This document shows, one piece after another, positions 6,659-8,594 of a DNA stretch of 8,594 nt. This DNA comes from Oligoflexus sp. Its GTDB lineage: Bacteria > Bdellovibrionota_B > Oligoflexia > Oligoflexales > Oligoflexaceae. The notes under the pieces are model-generated. The model was not told the origin of the DNA. It worked only from the letters and a program-made list of their open reading frames with translations, and made no database searches. Numbering within the stretch: the first letter of the stretch is position 1; each line of letters begins with the position of its first letter. The stretch covers positions 1-8,594 of the forward strand of contig JASLCY010000532.1 of NCBI GenBank assembly GCA_030151925.1, written 5' to 3'. The translations under genes and the position numbers were made by a program.

Positions 6659-6759
6659 GACCGTCCACTTTTCATCTGCCCCACGACCGCTTGGCGGTCT
6701 CTGGGCCTTATGGGCCTGTGATAGTGTCTTTTTTCAACTATACCAGTCAGGTAGGGAAT
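6659..6759. promoter_or_regulatory. Divergent intergenic region between ldcA and the glycosyltransferase, with a perfect hairpin
   Basis: This 101-nt region must hold the 5' signals of both divergent genes unless they are transcribed from inside each other. It contains a perfect palindrome, GACCGC-TTG-GCGGTC (6685-6699), 26 nt before the ldcA start, and a GGGCC-TTAT-GGGCC repeat nearby (about 6703-6716). On the minus strand TTGAAA (5/6 to the -35 consensus, about 6737-6732) with CATAAG at a 19-nt spacing is a weak ldcA promoter candidate. On the plus strand TATACC (6739-6744) is -10-like but has a poor -35. Promoter positions are tentative; the hairpin is directly visible. Confidence 0.4.
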
Positions 6760-7893
6760 ATGGGATACAAATTCGACTGTCGGATCTTCAATGGGTACAA
6801 GCCGTGCCGCTATAAGCGAAGCTGCGATGGTTGTCCGCATTATGATCCCGTCGAAACACGAATCTGCCTGCTGAGCCTCGAGGCGATGGGCGCGGTCCTC
6901 CGTTCGACCTGCCTCCTGCCGGCGATCAAACGGGCGTTCCCGAGAAGCCACATCACCTGGATCACCCTGAAGAACACCAAGGCGCTGCTCGACAACAACC
7001 CCTACATCGATCGCATCCTGCTCGCCGATACCACGCAGATCAATACGGTTCGCCACCTCGAGTTCGATCACCTGTTCGCGGTCGATAAATCGCTCGAGGC
7101 CGGGGCCTTGGCGGAACTCATTAAGGCGCGGGACAAACGCGGCTTCGGCCTCGACGTCAACGGCGTGATCCGGCCCCTGAACCCCGAGGCGTCTTATCAA
7201 TACGATGTGGGCCTCGACGACGAGCTCAAGTTCTTCATCAACCAAAAACCCGAGACGCAGCAGATCACCGAGAGCATGGGCCTGGCGTGGGAGCGCGACC
7301 CTTACATCCTCGAGCTCACGCCCGAGGAGAAGGCCGAGGTCGCGCGTCGCCGCGCCTCGATCAAGCCGCCCGAGGCCCGCGGCGTGATCGGCTACAACAC
7401 CGGTTGCTCGCTGCTCTTCCCTTACAAGAAATTCACGCTGGAAAGAGCCATCGAGACGATCTCCGCCTGGCGCCGGCTCTATCCGGATTGGGCGGTGGCC
7501 CTCCTCGGCGGCCCCGAGGACACCGAACGCCAGAAGGCGATGAAGGAAGCGTTCGCCCACGACCCCTACGTGATCAACACGCCGACGACCGACGGCCTCC
7601 GCTCGGGCGTGTTATGGATGGATGCGACCGACCTCGTCCTCTCCGGCTGCTCGCTCGGCCTCCACATCGCCCTGGGCCTGAAGAAGGCGGTGATTTGCTG
7701 GTTCGGCGTGAGCTGCATCCAGGAGATCGACGTCTACGATCGCGGCGTGAAGCTGCAGGCGGAAGTGAACTGCTCGCCGTGCTGGAGAAAATCCTGCGAC
7801 CAGCCCGTGAAGTGTTACGACCAGGTGAGCCCGGAACGAGTCATGGCCGCGACGGGTGAACTCATTCGAACGCATCGACTCGGTTCCCCATAA
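6760..7893 (+). CDS. Glycosyltransferase family 9 (heptosyltransferase-like) with N- and C-terminal cysteine clusters
   Basis: This 377-residue protein has the GT9 (ADP-heptose:LPS heptosyltransferase) layout. Its N-terminal half contains SLEAMGAVLRSTCLLPAIKR (39-58, the GD-x-x-x-T-type acceptor-side motif), ITWIT and NNPYIDRIL. The C-terminal nucleotide-sugar half contains GYNTGCSLLFPYKKF (211-225), ALLGGPED (247-254) and LSGCSLGLHIALGLKKAVICWFG (294-316). It should transfer a sugar to LPS core or another surface glycan at the inner membrane face; donor and acceptor cannot be read from sequence. Four cysteines precede the fold (Cys7, 16, 22, 25, including CDGC) and four more form CSPC-x4-C-x5-C (338, 341, 346, 352), suggesting a metal site. 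I chose the ATG at 6760, preceded by AGGTAGG, because the conserved FDCR-type N-terminus follows directly; in-frame upstream codons, including a TTG at 6691, look untranslated. It is divergent from ldcA. No clear terminator follows. Confidence 0.88.
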   Translation: MGYKFDCRIFNGYKPCRYKRSCDGCPHYDPVETRICLLSLEAMGAVLRSTCLLPAIKRAFPRSHITWITLKNTKALLDNNPYIDRILLADTTQINTVRHLEFDHLFAVDKSLEAGALAELIKARDKRGFGLDVNGVIRPLNPEASYQYDVGLDDELKFFINQKPETQQITESMGLAWERDPYILELTPEEKAEVARRRASIKPPEARGVIGYNTGCSLLFPYKKFTLERAIETISAWRRLYPDWAVALLGGPEDTERQKAMKEAFAHDPYVINTPTTDGLRSGVLWMDATDLVLSGCSLGLHIALGLKKAVICWFGVSCIQEIDVYDRGVKLQAEVNCSPCWRKSCDQPVKCYDQVSPERVMAATGELIRTHRLGSP

Positions 7894-7924
7894 GCTCCTG
7901 AGGGGCACCCCTAGCCGGCCAACT

Positions 7925-7953
7925 TTGCTTACTTTATAATGAGAAGTAAGCAA
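7925..7953 (+). promoter_or_regulatory. Perfect 10-bp inverted repeat enclosing TATAAT: probable operator over the DUF3050 gene promoter
   Basis: TTGCTTACTT (7925-7934) and its exact reverse complement AAGTAAGCAA (7944-7953) flank a 9-nt spacer that begins with a consensus -10 hexamer, TATAAT (7935-7940). Transcription would start within or just after the right arm (about 7947), leaving a leader of about 47 nt before the ATG at 7994. No good -35 lies 17 nt upstream (TAGCCG-like), which fits an activator-dependent or weak promoter. The right arm is followed by CACACAG, not a T tract, so an intrinsic terminator is unlikely. A dimeric repressor bound here would cover both -10 and +1. The repeat is seen directly; the operator role is inference. 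Confidence 0.62.
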
Positions 7954-7993
7954 CACACAGCCGATAGCCACGCCCCCAAAAGGAGCCTACGCC

Positions 7994-8594
7994 ATGTCAT
8001 TCATGACTGAGCGCTACTTTCAAATTCTCGAAAATCACAAAGTTTACAAACAGATCCAGGACGAAGCATCCCTTCGCCTCTTCCTCGAACACCACGTGCT
8101 TTGTGTGTGGGGCTACGGTTTCCTTCTCAGGAATCTCTACCAGGATCTCGTCGGCCGTCTCGAGCCGCTCGCCACGCATCCGCAGAAAGAGGCCCAGCGC
8201 CTGATCGCGGAGATCATGATCGAAGAGGAGTTCGAGGAGCAGGAGGACGGTTCGCTCTCGAGCCATCTCGAGACCTATCTGGAAGCGATGCAGGTCCTCG
8301 GCGCGGACATGACGCCGATCCTGAACTTCTTCGACCTTTATGAGAACGGCCAGACCTGGAAGTTCGGCCTGCAGCAGGTCGCGTTCCCGGAAGCCGCCGC
8401 CCGTTACGCGCGCTGCATCCTCTCCTTCGCCGAACGCCCGCTGCATGAGCGCGCGGCTATCCTGTTCTACGAAGGCGAGCCCTTCATCCCCGACAACTTC
8501 CTCTCGCACATCGCCGGCCTCGGCGCCAAGACCGAGCTGCTCGTCGACTACTTCGAGAAGCATATCGAAGGCTTGAAAAAGCCGGGTTTCTCAG
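7994..8594 (+). CDS. DUF3050 family protein, heme-oxygenase-like fold (3' end outside window)
   Basis: The frame is open from the ATG at 7994 to the right edge (200 codons, no stop). AGGAG (7981-7985) lies 8 nt before this ATG, so it is preferred over the ATG at 8003. The protein is all-helical and follows the DUF3050 pattern I know: LENHKVYKQI (12-21), FLEHHVLCVWGYGFLLRNLY (30-49), EIMIEEEFEEQEDGSLSSHLETYLEAM (73-99), FPEAAARYARCILSF, FYEGEPFIPDNF (158-169) and YFEKHIEG (186-193). These proteins are placed in the heme-oxygenase/TENA-like superfamily, and several relatives of that fold are diiron oxidases. Possible metal ligands here are Glu32/His33/His34, Glu77-Glu82, His91, Glu160/162 and His190, but none is proven. 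Family members are roughly 230-260 residues, so perhaps 30-60 are missing. Biochemical function is unknown. It is 100 nt downstream of the glycosyltransferase and seems to have its own controlled promoter. Confidence 0.8.
   Translation, partial: MSFMTERYFQILENHKVYKQIQDEASLRLFLEHHVLCVWGYGFLLRNLYQDLVGRLEPLATHPQKEAQRLIAEIMIEEEFEEQEDGSLSSHLETYLEAMQVLGADMTPILNFFDLYENGQTWKFGLQQVAFPEAAARYARCILSFAERPLHERAAILFYEGEPFIPDNFLSHIAGLGAKTELLVDYFEKHIEGLKKPGFS

Noticed and set aside
6622..7560. Minus-strand open frame (312 codons) opposite the glycosyltransferase
   Set aside because: It conflicts with a clear GT9 protein on the plus strand, overlaps the ldcA start, and its composition is that of a reverse-strand shadow.
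7901..7912. AGGGG/CCCCT hairpin after the glycosyltransferase as a terminator
   Set aside because: The stem is short (4-5 bp with a tiny loop) and no T tract follows, so it does not meet the criteria for an intrinsic terminator.

Overview
This window looks like a chromosomal housekeeping segment from a Gram-negative bacterium outside the Gamma- and Betaproteobacteria, most plausibly the Bdellovibrionota or a neighbouring 'delta-type' lineage. The envelope genes are diderm: a Pal lipoprotein, an exported barrel-like protein, an LPS-type glycosyltransferase, and Mpl/LdcA peptidoglycan recycling. They sit beside an RNase Y-YmdB pair, which enteric bacteria lack and which is typical of Firmicutes and several deep Gram-negative groups. 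The taxonomic call is inference from gene content and style, not from a marker gene.

Layout. Positions 1-6658 carry six genes, all on the minus strand. Read in the direction of transcription they are ldcA (6658-5753), mpl (5740-4280), pal (4140-3637), a strong intrinsic terminator (3626-3589), rny (about 3480-1864), ymdB-like (1867-1028) and the 5' part of an exported outer-membrane-type protein gene (892 to beyond the left edge). A 101-nt divergent intergenic region (6659-6759) separates these from two plus-strand genes. These are a family 9 glycosyltransferase with cysteine clusters at both ends (6760-7893) and a DUF3050 / heme-oxygenase-like protein running off the right edge (7994-8594).

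How the genes fit together. LdcA trims murein tetrapeptide to tripeptide, and Mpl ligates the tripeptide onto UDP-MurNAc, so the first two genes are consecutive steps of one recycling pathway and are translationally close (12-nt gap). Pal anchors the outer membrane to the same peptidoglycan and follows without an obvious terminator, which makes a cell-wall cluster. The terminator after pal closes this unit. rny starts a second unit from its own candidate promoter and is coupled to the YmdB-like phosphodiesterase by an ATGA overlap. The exported protein has a further candidate promoter. The glycosyltransferase probably acts in LPS or another surface glycan.

The most unusual non-coding signal is a perfect 10-bp inverted repeat whose spacer contains TATAAT, directly upstream of the DUF3050 gene. 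It looks like an operator over a promoter. I saw no RNA genes, mobile elements, CRISPR arrays or attachment sites. I did not find a clearly new multi-gene system; the operator-controlled DUF3050 gene is the best lead.
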